NCBI GenBank assembly: GCA_963829505.1
Contig: CAWHIL010000001.1
Span: 1,674,001-1,738,000 of the forward strand
DNA: 64,000 nt
Source of the DNA: Roseiarcus sp963829505
GTDB taxonomy: Bacteria; Pseudomonadota; Alphaproteobacteria; Rhizobiales; Beijerinckiaceae
Reading direction: 5' to 3'
Part shown: positions 35,354-43,906 of the stretch, piece by piece
Layout of the letters: each line of letters starts with the position of its first letter
How positions within the stretch are numbered: position 1 is the first letter of the stretch
Translations under genes and position numbers: made by a program
Notes under the pieces: generated by a model
Told to the model about the DNA's origin: nothing
Seen by the model: only the letters and a program-made list of their open reading frames with translations
Databases searched by the model: none

Positions 35354-36934
35354 ATGAGCGCGAGCGTCGAAGCGCCGCCTGAAGGGTTCAACTTCGCCCG
35401 GCATCTTCTGGACGCCAACGCCGCGCGTCCGGACAAGCTCGCCTTCGTCGACGACGAGAGGCGCTTCACCTACGGCGCGTTCGACGAGCGTGTGCGCCGC
35501 TTCGCCGCCGCGCTGAGAGACGCCGGCGTCAAGCGCGAGGAGCGGGTGCTCATCCTCATGCTCGATTCCTGCGACTGGCCTGTCGCCTTCCTCGGATCGA
35601 TCTTCGCCGGCGCGGTCCCGGTCGCCGTCAACACGCTGCTCACCGCCGATGATTACGCCTACATGCTCGAGCACGCCCGCGCGCAGGCCGCGATCGTCAG
35701 CGGCGCCGTAAAGCCCGCGCTGAAGGCGGCGCTCACCAAGTCGGACCATGAGGTCCACAAGGTCGTCGTCTCGCGGCCGGCTCAGCCGCTCGAATTCGGC
35801 GAGGTCGAATTCGAAGCCTTTCTCGACAGCCACGCGCCGCTCGTGCGCGCCGCCCGCACCCACGCCGACGATCCCGCTTTCTGGCTCTATTCGTCCGGCT
35901 CGACGGGGCGGCCCAAGGGCGCCGTCCATTCGCACGCCAACCCCTACTGGACGGCCGAGCTTTACGGCAAGGCGATCCTGGACCTTCGCGAGCAGGACGT
36001 CTGTTTCTCGGCGGCGAAGCTCTTCTTCGCTTACGGTCTCGGCAACGCGCTGACCTTTCCGCTGTCGGTCGGCGCGACCGTCATGCTCATGGGCGAGCGG
36101 CCGACGCCCGAGGCGGTCTTTCGCCGCTGGCGCGGCGAAGTCGGCGGCGTCAAGCCGACCGTCTTCTACGGCGGCCCGAGCGGCTTCGCCGGCATGCTCG
36201 CGTCCCCCGGCCTGCCGCGGCGCGGGGAAGTCGCTTTTCGGCTCGTTTCCTCGGCGGGCGAGGCGCTTCCGGCCGAGATTGGCGAGCGCTTCAAGCGGCA
36301 TTTCGGCGTCGACATCGTCGACGGCATCGGCTCGACCGAGATGCTGCATATCTTCATCTCCAACCGGCCGGACCGGGTGCGCTACGGCTCCACTGGATGG
36401 CCGGTTCCGGGCTACGACATCGAGCTTCGCGGCGAGGGCGGCGCGCCGACGCCGGACGGCGAGCCCGGCGACCTCTACATCCACGGACCCTCCGCGGCCC
36501 TCATGTACTGGGGCAATCGTGAGAAGACGCGCGAAACCTTTCAGGGCGGCTGGACCAAAGCCGGCGACAAATACGTCCGCAATCCCGACGACGGCTCCTA
36601 CACCTATTCCGGCCGCACCGACGACATGCTGAAGGTCAGCGGCATCTATGTGAGCCCGTTCGAGGTCGAGGCGACGCTCGTCCAGCACCCCGCGGTGCTC
36701 GAGGCCGCCGTGATTGGCGTTTCCGACGGCGAGGGGCTGACCAAGACCAAGGCTTTCGTCGTGCTGAAGCCCGGAGAGACGACCGACGATGCGGAGCTCA
36801 AGGCCTTTGTGAAGGACCGTCTCGCGCCCTACAAATATCCGCGCGTCATCGCGTTCGTGAGCGAACTGCCAAAGACCGCGACCGGCAAGATCCAGCGGTT
36901 CAGGCTTCGCGAGATGGAGCGTCCCGGCACATGA
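35354..36934 (+). CDS. bclA: benzoate-CoA ligase
   Basis: From the ATG at 35354 (GAGGGAACAAGGG in front) the protein is 526 residues. Adenylation motifs are intact: YSSGSTGRPKG (179-189), the GGPSGFAGML region, DGIGSTEMLHIFISNRP, the hinge YSGRTDDMLKVSGIYVSP and the C-terminal lysine in PKTATGKIQRFRL. It converts benzoate, ATP and CoA to benzoyl-CoA, the substrate of BoxAB. A longer open frame upstream overlaps the DUF4863 gene and is not the real start. The gene overlaps the Nudix gene by four bases (ATGA). Confidence 0.95.
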   Translation: MSASVEAPPEGFNFARHLLDANAARPDKLAFVDDERRFTYGAFDERVRRFAAALRDAGVKREERVLILMLDSCDWPVAFLGSIFAGAVPVAVNTLLTADDYAYMLEHARAQAAIVSGAVKPALKAALTKSDHEVHKVVVSRPAQPLEFGEVEFEAFLDSHAPLVRAARTHADDPAFWLYSSGSTGRPKGAVHSHANPYWTAELYGKAILDLREQDVCFSAAKLFFAYGLGNALTFPLSVGATVMLMGERPTPEAVFRRWRGEVGGVKPTVFYGGPSGFAGMLASPGLPRRGEVAFRLVSSAGEALPAEIGERFKRHFGVDIVDGIGSTEMLHIFISNRPDRVRYGSTGWPVPGYDIELRGEGGAPTPDGEPGDLYIHGPSAALMYWGNREKTRETFQGGWTKAGDKYVRNPDDGSYTYSGRTDDMLKVSGIYVSPFEVEATLVQHPAVLEAAVIGVSDGEGLTKTKAFVVLKPGETTDDAELKAFVKDRLAPYKYPRVIAFVSELPKTATGKIQRFRLREMERPGT

Positions 36935-37674
36935 CCGAGCCTGCGGCCGCCCGCCCCGCCTCGACCATCATTCTCCTGCGCGACGGCGCTCAGGGCATCG
37001 AGACGTTCATGGTGGTGCGCCATCGTCAGATCGAATTCGCCTCCGGCGCTCTCGTCTTTCCCGGCGGGCGGATGGAGGGGGCGGACGTCGAGATCGGCCG
37101 CAGGCTCGCGCCCGAGGATCCGCTTCACGGCTTCAAGGTCGCGGCGATCCGCGAAGCGTTCGAGGAGTGCGGCGTGCTCCTCATGCGGGGACACGGCGAC
37201 GATGCGCTCGTCCCGGCGGCGCGAGCGAGCGCGCTCGGTCGGGAGACGCCGCTCGCGGACCTCATGGAACATGAAGCGCTCGTCCCGGCCCTCGACGCGC
37301 TCGTGCCCTTCGCGCACTGGATCGCGCCCGACTTCGTGCCGAAGCGGTTCGACACTCACTTTTTTCTCGCCCGCGCGCCGCTCGACCAGCTTTTGAGCCA
37401 CGATGGATCGGAGGCGGTCGACTCGGTCTGGATTACGCCGGCCGAGGCGCTGGCCGAGCACGGAAAGCGCTTCAAGCTCCTCTTTCCGACCCATCGGAAC
37501 CTGTGGAAACTCTCGGCCTATCGCGACGTGGCTTCCGCCCTCGCCGCGGCCCGGGAGACGCCCGTCGTGACGGTCCGGCCTGAGAAGATGATGGTCGACG
37601 GCGGTCCTGGGCTCAGGATCCCCGCGGAGGCCGGCTACGGCGGCGACGCGTTCTCGATCGTCGGGCTGATGTAG
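36931..37674 (+). CDS. Nudix hydrolase
   Basis: The 247-residue protein has the Nudix box with an insertion after the first Gly: FPGGRMEGAD, then VAAIREAFEECGVLL (REAFEE core, catalytic metal-binding glutamates). The layout and length resemble NUDT19-like and related Nudix proteins, some of which cleave CoA and acyl-CoA. Its start overlaps the stop of benzoate-CoA ligase, so it is translated with it, and a housekeeping role on CoA derivatives in the benzoate pathway is a fair inference. Confidence 0.88.
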   Translation: MTEPAAARPASTIILLRDGAQGIETFMVVRHRQIEFASGALVFPGGRMEGADVEIGRRLAPEDPLHGFKVAAIREAFEECGVLLMRGHGDDALVPAARASALGRETPLADLMEHEALVPALDALVPFAHWIAPDFVPKRFDTHFFLARAPLDQLLSHDGSEAVDSVWITPAEALAEHGKRFKLLFPTHRNLWKLSAYRDVASALAAARETPVVTVRPEKMMVDGGPGLRIPAEAGYGGDAFSIVGLM

Positions 37675-37702
37675 ACCATGCCACGACGTAGGCGCGCCCG
37701 CG

Positions 37703-38512
37703 TCAGACGCTTTCGCTGAGGACTGTCCGGCAGAACCGCGCAATGGCTTCCAGCGTCCGCTCCGGCTGATCGAACTGCGGCGCGTGCCGGCACGCGTCGA
37801 GGATCAGGGTCTCGACCGAGATGCGCGCGCACCTTTCGATGGCTTGGACCTGGGCCAGCGTGCCGTACTGATCGTCGACGCCCTGGATGACGAGCGCCGG
37901 GACGCGCCAGCGTTCGACGTGCTGCTCGATGTTCCAGGCCCGGAAGCCCGGGTCCAGCCAGGCGCCGTTCCAGCCGAGGAAGGCCGCGTCGACATGGGCG
38001 TGATGTTTCGCGAGCCGAGCCTTGAGGTCGCCCGTCTCGTAGGCGCGCCGCGCCTCGGCGATGGCGGCGAGGCCCGGAGCCTCGGTGAAGAGGTGCGGCG
38101 CGATCAGGACGAGCCCCTTCACGCGTCGGTCGTCGACGAGGCCGGCGTAGATCGCCGCGATCGACGCCCCGTCGCTGTGACCGGCGAGGACGCCCTGCCG
38201 GAATCCGATCGCGTCGAGGACGGCGGGCAGCACGTCGCGCGCCTCGCGCGTCATGTAGTCGAGCGGTCGCGGCGGAGCGATCGGGTCCGACCGCCCGTAA
38301 CCCGAGCGCGAGAAGGCAAGCACGCCGAGGCCCGTCGCGCTCGCGAGCCGCTTCGGGAAGTCGCGCCACAGGCCGACGCAACCGAGCCCCTCGTGCAGGA
38401 GCACGATCGTCGGCCGAGCGTCCGGCGGGGGCCCGAAAGCCGCGGCCTCCAGGCGCTTGCCATCGGCCACGACGGCGCCGTGGGCGCCTTGCGACCAGGT
38501 GAAGTCCTTCAT
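37703..38512 (-). CDS. alpha/beta hydrolase
   Basis: The 269-residue protein has the oxyanion-hole start VLLHEGLGCVGLWRDFPKRL, the nucleophile elbow AGHSDGASIAA (Ser near residue 115), an acid in VIQGVDDQYGT and a C-terminal His (CRHAPQFDQPE). Family length is normal. It lies downstream of the inosose-dehydratase-like gene on the same strand (44 bases). The substrate is unknown; it could be an ester or an acyl-CoA-derived product. Confidence 0.85.
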   Translation of the reverse strand: MKDFTWSQGAHGAVVADGKRLEAAAFGPPPDARPTIVLLHEGLGCVGLWRDFPKRLASATGLGVLAFSRSGYGRSDPIAPPRPLDYMTREARDVLPAVLDAIGFRQGVLAGHSDGASIAAIYAGLVDDRRVKGLVLIAPHLFTEAPGLAAIAEARRAYETGDLKARLAKHHAHVDAAFLGWNGAWLDPGFRAWNIEQHVERWRVPALVIQGVDDQYGTLAQVQAIERCARISVETLILDACRHAPQFDQPERTLEAIARFCRTVLSESV

Positions 38513-38556
38513 CGAGCCGCCGCCCGTGCGTTTCTATGGCCTCGGCTGCCCAGTCC

Positions 38557-39456
38557 TCACGAGACGACCTCGTATCCGGCGAGCGCCATCACCCGCATCA
38601 GTTCCGCGTGGCCCTTCTTCGCCATCTCGAGCGGCGGACTGACGCGCGGATCCTGTTCGGCCTCGACGACGAACCAGCCCTCGTAGCCATGCGCGGCGAG
38701 GCGGCCGACGATGGCCGCGAAATCGAGCGAGCCGTCTCCCGGCACGGTGAAGGCGCCCTTGACGACCGCGTCGAGGAAGCTTTCGCGAGTCCGGTCGATC
38801 CGGTCGATCACGCCCTGGCGCACGTCCTTCGTGTGGACGTGGCTGATGCGCTTGTGATGCCTGTCGATGACACGCAGCACGTCCCCGCCGGCGAAGGCCA
38901 TGTGGCCGGCGTCGAACAGGAGCGGGAGCGCCTCGCCCGAATTGGCCATCAGGAGATCGAGCTCCGGCTCCGTCTCGATCGCCGCGGCCATGTGATGGTG
39001 ATAGGAGATCGGCATTCCCTGATCGGCGCACCATTCGGCGAACGCCGTCATCCTGCGCCCATACGCCTTGATCTCGTCTTCGGTCAGCTTCGGCTTGCCG
39101 GCGAGCGGCGCCGAGCGCACGCCCTGAATCGACCGCGCCGTCTCGCCGTAGACGATGCAGGGCGCTCCTGCCGCGACGAAGAAGCCCATCTGCTCGCGGA
39201 CGCGATCCTTTTCGCGCTCGATGTCTCCGTCGAGCAAGAGGCCGGAGAACCACCCGCCGCACACCGAAATTCCGTAGCGGTCGAGAATGGGGCCGAGCTC
39301 GTTCATGTTCATCGGGAACCGGCGGCCGGTCTCCATGCCGGTGAACCCCGCGACGCTCGCCTGTCTCAGACACTCCTCGAGGCTGACGTCGTCGGAAAGT
39401 TCGGCAAGATCGTCGTTCCACCAGGCGATGGGCGCTATTCCAAGTTTCGCTTTCAT
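38557..39456 (-). CDS. sugar phosphate isomerase/epimerase family protein (IolE-like)
   Basis: From the ATG at 39456 (GGAGGTTCG in front) the protein is 299 residues and starts MKAKLGIAPIAWWNDDLAEL. It is an AP-endonuclease-type TIM barrel with the metal-site text YHHHMAAAIETEPELDLLM, LLFDAGHMAFAGGD and SHVHTKDVRQ. This is the wording of inosose dehydratases (IolE) of myo-inositol catabolism. It is divergent from a Gfo/Idh/MocA dehydrogenase, a usual partner. No other iol genes are in the window, so a related cyclitol or sugar is equally possible. Confidence 0.85.
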   Translation of the reverse strand: MKAKLGIAPIAWWNDDLAELSDDVSLEECLRQASVAGFTGMETGRRFPMNMNELGPILDRYGISVCGGWFSGLLLDGDIEREKDRVREQMGFFVAAGAPCIVYGETARSIQGVRSAPLAGKPKLTEDEIKAYGRRMTAFAEWCADQGMPISYHHHMAAAIETEPELDLLMANSGEALPLLFDAGHMAFAGGDVLRVIDRHHKRISHVHTKDVRQGVIDRIDRTRESFLDAVVKGAFTVPGDGSLDFAAIVGRLAAHGYEGWFVVEAEQDPRVSPPLEMAKKGHAELMRVMALAGYEVVS

Positions 39457-39569
39457 GAGCTCGAACCTCCTTGCGCGGTCCATATTCCATTGCATCGGTT
39501 TCCGAACAATAGGATTGATGGGCGCCGCGCGCCGACGCAACGGCCGCAGGGGAACGAGGGACGTTCGAC

Positions 39570-40700
39570 ATGACCAAACCGAAGCTTCGCATCGGCCTCA
39601 TCGGCAGCGGCTTCATGGGCAAGGCGCACGCCTTCGGCTACACGAACGCGGCGCGGGTCTTTGACCTTCCCTACGAGCTCGAGCTTCACACCCTCGCCGA
39701 CGTCACGCACGAGGCCGCCGCGAAGGCCGCAGCCGCTCTCGGCTTCGCGCGTTCGACCGCCGACTGGCAGGCGCTCGCGAGCGATCCCGACATCGACGTC
39801 GTCAACGTCACCGCGCCGAACGCATTCCACAAGGAGATGGCGGTGTCGGCGATCGCGGCGGGCAAGCATGTCTATTGCGAAAAGCCGCTCGCCCCCCTCT
39901 CGGTCGACGCGCGCGCAATGGCGGAAGCGGCCGAGAGGGCGGGGGTGAAGACGCAGGTCGGCTTCAACTATCTGTGCAACCCGATGCTGACCCTGGCGCG
40001 CGAGATGATCGTCGGGGGCGAACTGGGAGAAATCCGCGGCTACCGCGGCCTCCACGCCGAGGATTACATGAGCGACACCGGCGGTCCCTTCACCTTCCGC
40101 CACGATCCGATCGGCGGCGGGGCGCTCGCCGACATCGGCAGCCACGCGCTCGCCACCGCGGAATTCCTGATGGGCCCGGCGGCGGGGCGGATCGTGAAGG
40201 TCATGGGCGATTGCGCGACGATGATCGGCGAGCGTCCCGACGGCAAGGGGGGCAGGCGGCGCGTCGAGGTCGACGACATCGGGCGCGCGTTCCTGCGTTT
40301 CGAGAACGGCGCGACCGGCTCGATCGAAGGCAACTGGATCGCCACCGGACGCAAGATGCAACACGACTTCGAGGTCTACGGGTCGAAGGGCGCGCTTTCC
40401 TTCACCCAGGAGCGCTTCAACGAACTCAATTTCTTCTCGACCGGCGACCGGCGCGGCCGCCAGGGCTTCCGTCGCATCGAGGCGTCGCCGGACCATCCCC
40501 CTTATGGCCTCTTCTGCGTCGCCGCGGGCCACCAACTCGGCTTCAACGACCTCAAGGCGATCGAGGTCGCAGGCTTCCTCGACGCGCTCGCCGGGCGCCG
40601 GCTGGAGCCGTTCAACTTCCGCGCGGGCGAGCGGATCCAGACGCTGGTCGAGACGATCCAGGCCTCGAGCCGGGAGGGCGTCTGGAAGGACGTTCCCTGA
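39570..40700 (+). CDS. Gfo/Idh/MocA family oxidoreductase
   Basis: The 376-residue protein starts MTKPKLRIGLIGSGFMGKAH with the GxGxxG cofactor motif (residues 11-16), then YCEKPLAPLSVDARAMAEAA (the conserved EKP), and the substrate domain GGGALADIGSHALATAEFLM (the conserved DxGxH). Such enzymes oxidise or reduce sugars and inositols with NAD(P). With the divergent IolE-like gene it forms a two-gene catabolic unit. Its 3' end overlaps the convergent hydrolase gene by 89 bases. Confidence 0.9.
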   Translation: MTKPKLRIGLIGSGFMGKAHAFGYTNAARVFDLPYELELHTLADVTHEAAAKAAAALGFARSTADWQALASDPDIDVVNVTAPNAFHKEMAVSAIAAGKHVYCEKPLAPLSVDARAMAEAAERAGVKTQVGFNYLCNPMLTLAREMIVGGELGEIRGYRGLHAEDYMSDTGGPFTFRHDPIGGGALADIGSHALATAEFLMGPAAGRIVKVMGDCATMIGERPDGKGGRRRVEVDDIGRAFLRFENGATGSIEGNWIATGRKMQHDFEVYGSKGALSFTQERFNELNFFSTGDRRGRQGFRRIEASPDHPPYGLFCVAAGHQLGFNDLKAIEVAGFLDALAGRRLEPFNFRAGERIQTLVETIQASSREGVWKDVP

Positions 40701-41532
40701 TCGCTTCGCTGCCGTCGCCCGCCGCCGAGTTCAAGGCGTTCTCCAGCCAGCCGGCGACGACGTCGGCGATAAGCCGCCAGGTCGTGTCGAGCATCAGCGC
40801 GTGGGGCACGCCGTCGAGGACCTCACGATCCGCGCCCCAGATCATCGCCGTCAGTTCGAGTTCGTTGCGCGACACGAAGCAATCGTCCGCGCCGCCCGCG
40901 ACCAGCACGGGCAGGTTCGGGCGGGCCATGAGCCACGGCCATTGCGGCGCGAGAAGCTCCATATTGGCGCGCAGCGACTCCCGCTGGAAAAGCGGCAGAT
41001 AGGCGAGCGCCTGTTCGGCGGGCAGCGCGGGGGAAAAAAGCCCGCGGCGGATCGCCTCGAAGGCCGCCTCGTCCGCGCCGGCCGACTGCACCCGCGAGAG
41101 GGCGCTCAGAAGATCGGGGCGCATGAGGGACATGCGCAGGAACGACGGGCCGAGGCCCATGGGCGACGCCGGCGCGAGCAGGACGAGGCCGGCAACCGCG
41201 TGCGCCATCGCGAAGCGCTCCGCGACGAGACCGCCCATCGAATGGCCGACGACGACCGGCGGACGCTCGAGCCCCGCCGCAGCCTCTGCGACATCGGCGA
41301 CGTAATCGGCGACGCCGAACGTGTCGAGACGCCTGCGCCCCGCGCTTCGGCCGTGCCCGCGAAGCGAGACGGCGACCGAACGCCAGCCGCGCTCGGCAAA
41401 GAATGGCAGGAAGTGCTCGGACCAGGTCCACGCGCCGCAGAAGGCGCCATGGACGAAGAGGAGGGGCGGCCGCTCCGACGGCTCGCCCGCCGTGATGATC
41501 TCGAGTCCGCTTCGATCGTTGGCGTCGTCCAT
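40612..41532 (-). CDS. alpha/beta hydrolase with tail
   Basis: The 306-residue protein has FVHGAFCGAWTWSEHFLPFF at the oxyanion region, the nucleophile elbow VVGHSMGGLVAERF (Ser near 95), an acid in AGGADDCFV and His in DGVPHALML. The last 40 residues are Arg/Pro/Ser-rich and run antisense to the Gfo/Idh/MocA gene; this tail is probably not a domain and may reflect a lost stop codon. The rest has typical hydrolase length. Substrate unknown. Confidence 0.85.
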   Translation of the reverse strand: MDDANDRSGLEIITAGEPSERPPLLFVHGAFCGAWTWSEHFLPFFAERGWRSVAVSLRGHGRSAGRRRLDTFGVADYVADVAEAAAGLERPPVVVGHSMGGLVAERFAMAHAVAGLVLLAPASPMGLGPSFLRMSLMRPDLLSALSRVQSAGADEAAFEAIRRGLFSPALPAEQALAYLPLFQRESLRANMELLAPQWPWLMARPNLPVLVAGGADDCFVSRNELELTAMIWGADREVLDGVPHALMLDTTWRLIADVVAGWLENALNSAAGDGSEAIRERPSRRPPGSRPGSSRPASGSARPRGS

Positions 41533-41746
41533 CGTCCCGGCTCTCCCTGGGCCGTGCCGCCGGCCGTGTCAGACGGCTCCGCCCGTTCGCCAGCGGCGCG
41601 AACGGAAACATCTCCCGGTCCCCGTAATTTCCCCGGTCGCCCGCATCCTGTATGCAACGAACCCGGAAACGATGCGATGACCCATAAGGCGAGGAACGCG
41701 ACAGACGACGGGGACCGCAATCCGGCGGCAGGCCTCGCGGCGCCAA

Positions 41747-42301
41747 GTGCTGTGGCGCCGAGTCTCTGTGGCGCCGAGCCTCGCGGCGATCGTCTTCGAC
41801 CGCGACGAGGAGCCCGATCCGCCGCTCATCGCCTTCCTCGAGTCCGCCGCCCGGCGCGGCGTTCTGATTGCCGGTCTCGTGCAGGAGCATGCGAACGTCG
41901 GGACCTGCGACGCGCACGACGCGCAGGTGCGCGACCTCGTGACGGGCGAGACGCTGCCGATCATGGAGGATCTTGGACGCGACGCGACCGGCTGCCGCGT
42001 CGATCCCGCGGCGATCGCGGCCGCGGCGAAATTGCTCGACATCGCGCGCGAGAGCGGGCCGGACCTTCTGGTCGCCAACCGCTTCGGGCGCCTCGAGGCC
42101 GAGGGCGGCGGCATGATCGCCGAGATCGGCCGGGCGGTCGCCGAGGGCGTGCCGCTCATCGTCTGCGTGCCGGCGCGCCATCTCTCCGCGTGGGACGCCT
42201 TCGCCGGCGGGCTGGACGTCAGGCTGACGCCGACGCGCGAAGCGATCGAAAGCTGGTGGGAGGCGCTCCGACACGCCGCGTCGGGGCGCGAGGCGGCGTA
42301 G
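41747..42301 (+). CDS. DUF2478 family protein
   Basis: The core LAAIVFDRDEEPDPPLIAFL, GLVQEHANVGTCDAHDAQVR and LLVANRFGRLEAEGGGMIAE is the DUF2478 family, which is often linked with molybdate transport or molybdenum cofactor genes. The start is uncertain. The track to 41747 begins with GTG, but a 16-base near-duplication (41750-41765 and 41766-41781) shifts the frame. Without it an ATG at 41678 (MTHKARNATDDGDRNPAAGL) would join in frame. mobA is encoded 1 kb downstream on the other strand. Confidence 0.75.
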   Translation: MLWRRVSVAPSLAAIVFDRDEEPDPPLIAFLESAARRGVLIAGLVQEHANVGTCDAHDAQVRDLVTGETLPIMEDLGRDATGCRVDPAAIAAAAKLLDIARESGPDLLVANRFGRLEAEGGGMIAEIGRAVAEGVPLIVCVPARHLSAWDAFAGGLDVRLTPTREAIESWWEALRHAASGREAA

Positions 42302-42439
42302 GACGCCAGAACCGGAGGTTCCTGCACATCGCAACGAACCCGACAGTTCGCACTTAGCAGGGCTCACGAGCGTCGCCGGTCGAAGGTCGGCGACTCAGCC
42401 GATCTCGTACACCCCGCAATGTCATCAATGTAAAGTCGT

Positions 42440-43066
42440 TTAGAATCTGATGCTGATGTGCCCGACAAGCGCGCGCAGCGCAAAGATAAGAAATGCAAAC
42501 ATAAAGAACGAACTCGCCATCATAAAGATGATACTCTCTGAGTTGGACTCGATTGAATGATATATACTTGGTCCGCGGAGCGTATGCCATGGAGAAATTC
42601 CCATGTGAAGGACAGCGATTCCCACGGCTAATCCGAATGTGCTTGCAAGAGCCATTCGGTGTGCATGAAACGTCGGGAGTGTTGGGCCAGCAAAAAGAAT
42701 TATGAATATGACAGGTATAATTGAGATCACACAAACAATAAAAGAAGCGGATAGTGTGCAGAGCATTACACAGACGTCGTCAGCGTAAAATCGAGGAAGC
42801 AAGGCACGAATGTAGGCGATGTTTGGCGGCCACAGGGAAATCCACCAATTCGGACTATCTACATTGCACATATCGGTCGACAAAAACTGCTCAGAAAACA
42901 AATACAAAATTAATATACCAGCGACAATGTCAACTACAAACATTAACAACATAGCCTTAAATACAAGGCCTACCGCTTTCTTTACATCATCGTCAATAGT
43001 CGAGCTTGCCTCAAGATATACAATTTGCATTGAAATCGGTTCCGCATTCAAGTCTATCGAAGGCAA
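42440..43066 (-). CDS. orphan membrane protein in an AT-rich island
   Basis: The 208-residue protein has four or five hydrophobic segments: about residues 38-59 (AMLLMFVVDIVAGILILYLF), 98-125 (SFIVCVISIIPVIFIILFAG), 138-158 and 184-203 (FFMFAFLIFALRALVG). I recognise no family. The base composition is strikingly AT-rich compared with the rest of the window, and codon use differs (many ATA, AAT, TTA). It therefore looks horizontally acquired. No mobile-element genes or direct repeats flank it that I can see. Confidence 0.7.
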   Translation of the reverse strand: MPSIDLNAEPISMQIVYLEASSTIDDDVKKAVGLVFKAMLLMFVVDIVAGILILYLFSEQFLSTDMCNVDSPNWWISLWPPNIAYIRALLPRFYADDVCVMLCTLSASFIVCVISIIPVIFIILFAGPTLPTFHAHRMALASTFGLAVGIAVLHMGISPWHTLRGPSIYHSIESNSESIIFMMASSFFMFAFLIFALRALVGHISIRF

Positions 43067-43279
43067 TCGACTAAGATTTTATGAGCGTTTTAGCGCACTT
43101 TGGCCCTGCCGACAATCCTCCAGCAAACTCCACCGCCGCTGGGTCGGCTTCCGCCCAGCGGGCCGGTTCGGCCGGGGAATGCGTGCTTCGGAGGGCGGGA
43201 AAGCGGTCAATGCTTTGCGCTGATGGAGAAGGCCAACTTTCTGCCCGCGGCAGTCGCCATCTCCGAGGCTCATTGAGTT

Positions 43280-43906
43280 CTACCCTCGAGCAAGCCTCGC
43301 CTCAGCGCGGCGCAGGTCCTCGGGCGTGTTGACGTTGGCGAAGGGGTCGATCGCGTCGGTCGGCCATTCGACGACGGCCGTCGGCCGCCCGTCCGCGAAG
43401 TCCGCAATTCTGCGGACGCCCTCCTCGACCAGCGCCCGGCGTAAATCACCGGCAAGCGTGACCGGCCAGAGTGCGGCGGCGTGATGGCGCCGCCCGCCGG
43501 ACGCGGCGACCGCGATCTCGGCGTTCGGCCCGAGCGCGGCGAGAAGGCGGGCGACGAAATCCTCGGGCGCAAACGGCGCGTCGCACGGCAGCGACGCGAC
43601 ATGCGTCGCCTCAGGCGCGGCGCGCTTCGCATATTCGAGCCCCGCAAGCACGCCAGCGAGCGGACCCATGAAGCCCGGCGGATCGTCGGCGACGACCGCG
43701 AGGCCGAAGGTTGCGAAGCGCGCCGGATCGCCGGCGGCGCTGATCGCCACAAGCCCGACCTGCGGACGGAGCTTTTCGATCGCGTAAGCGATCATCGGCC
43801 GCCCGCCGAGCGCGACGAGTTCCTTGTCGAGGCCGCCCAACCGCCGCCCGCGGCCGCCGTCGAGGACGAGTCCGACGGCGGCGCGGGGGCTTGGCCTGCC
43901 GCTCAC
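43280..43906 (-). CDS. mobA: molybdenum cofactor guanylyltransferase
   Basis: From the GTG at 43906 the protein is 208 residues. It has the nucleotidyltransferase start VGLVLDGGRGRRLGGLDKEL (GxxRR...DK motif), VADDPPGFMGPLAGVLAGLE, and the metal-binding SLPCDAPF. MobA adds GMP to molybdopterin to make the guanine-dinucleotide cofactor, which the molybdopterin oxidoreductase at 57.9 kb would need. The start overlaps the stop of the RND pump gene (GTGA), implying coupled translation. A longer frame to 44035 is not supported. Confidence 0.9.
   Translation of the reverse strand: MSGRPSPRAAVGLVLDGGRGRRLGGLDKELVALGGRPMIAYAIEKLRPQVGLVAISAAGDPARFATFGLAVVADDPPGFMGPLAGVLAGLEYAKRAAPEATHVASLPCDAPFAPEDFVARLLAALGPNAEIAVAASGGRRHHAAALWPVTLAGDLRRALVEEGVRRIADFADGRPTAVVEWPTDAIDPFANVNTPEDLRRAEARLARG

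Noticed and set aside
43079..43273. Small open frames on both strands between the AT-rich gene and mobA
   Set aside because: No ribosome binding site, no recognisable motif and no coding bias; probably a non-coding border of the AT-rich island.
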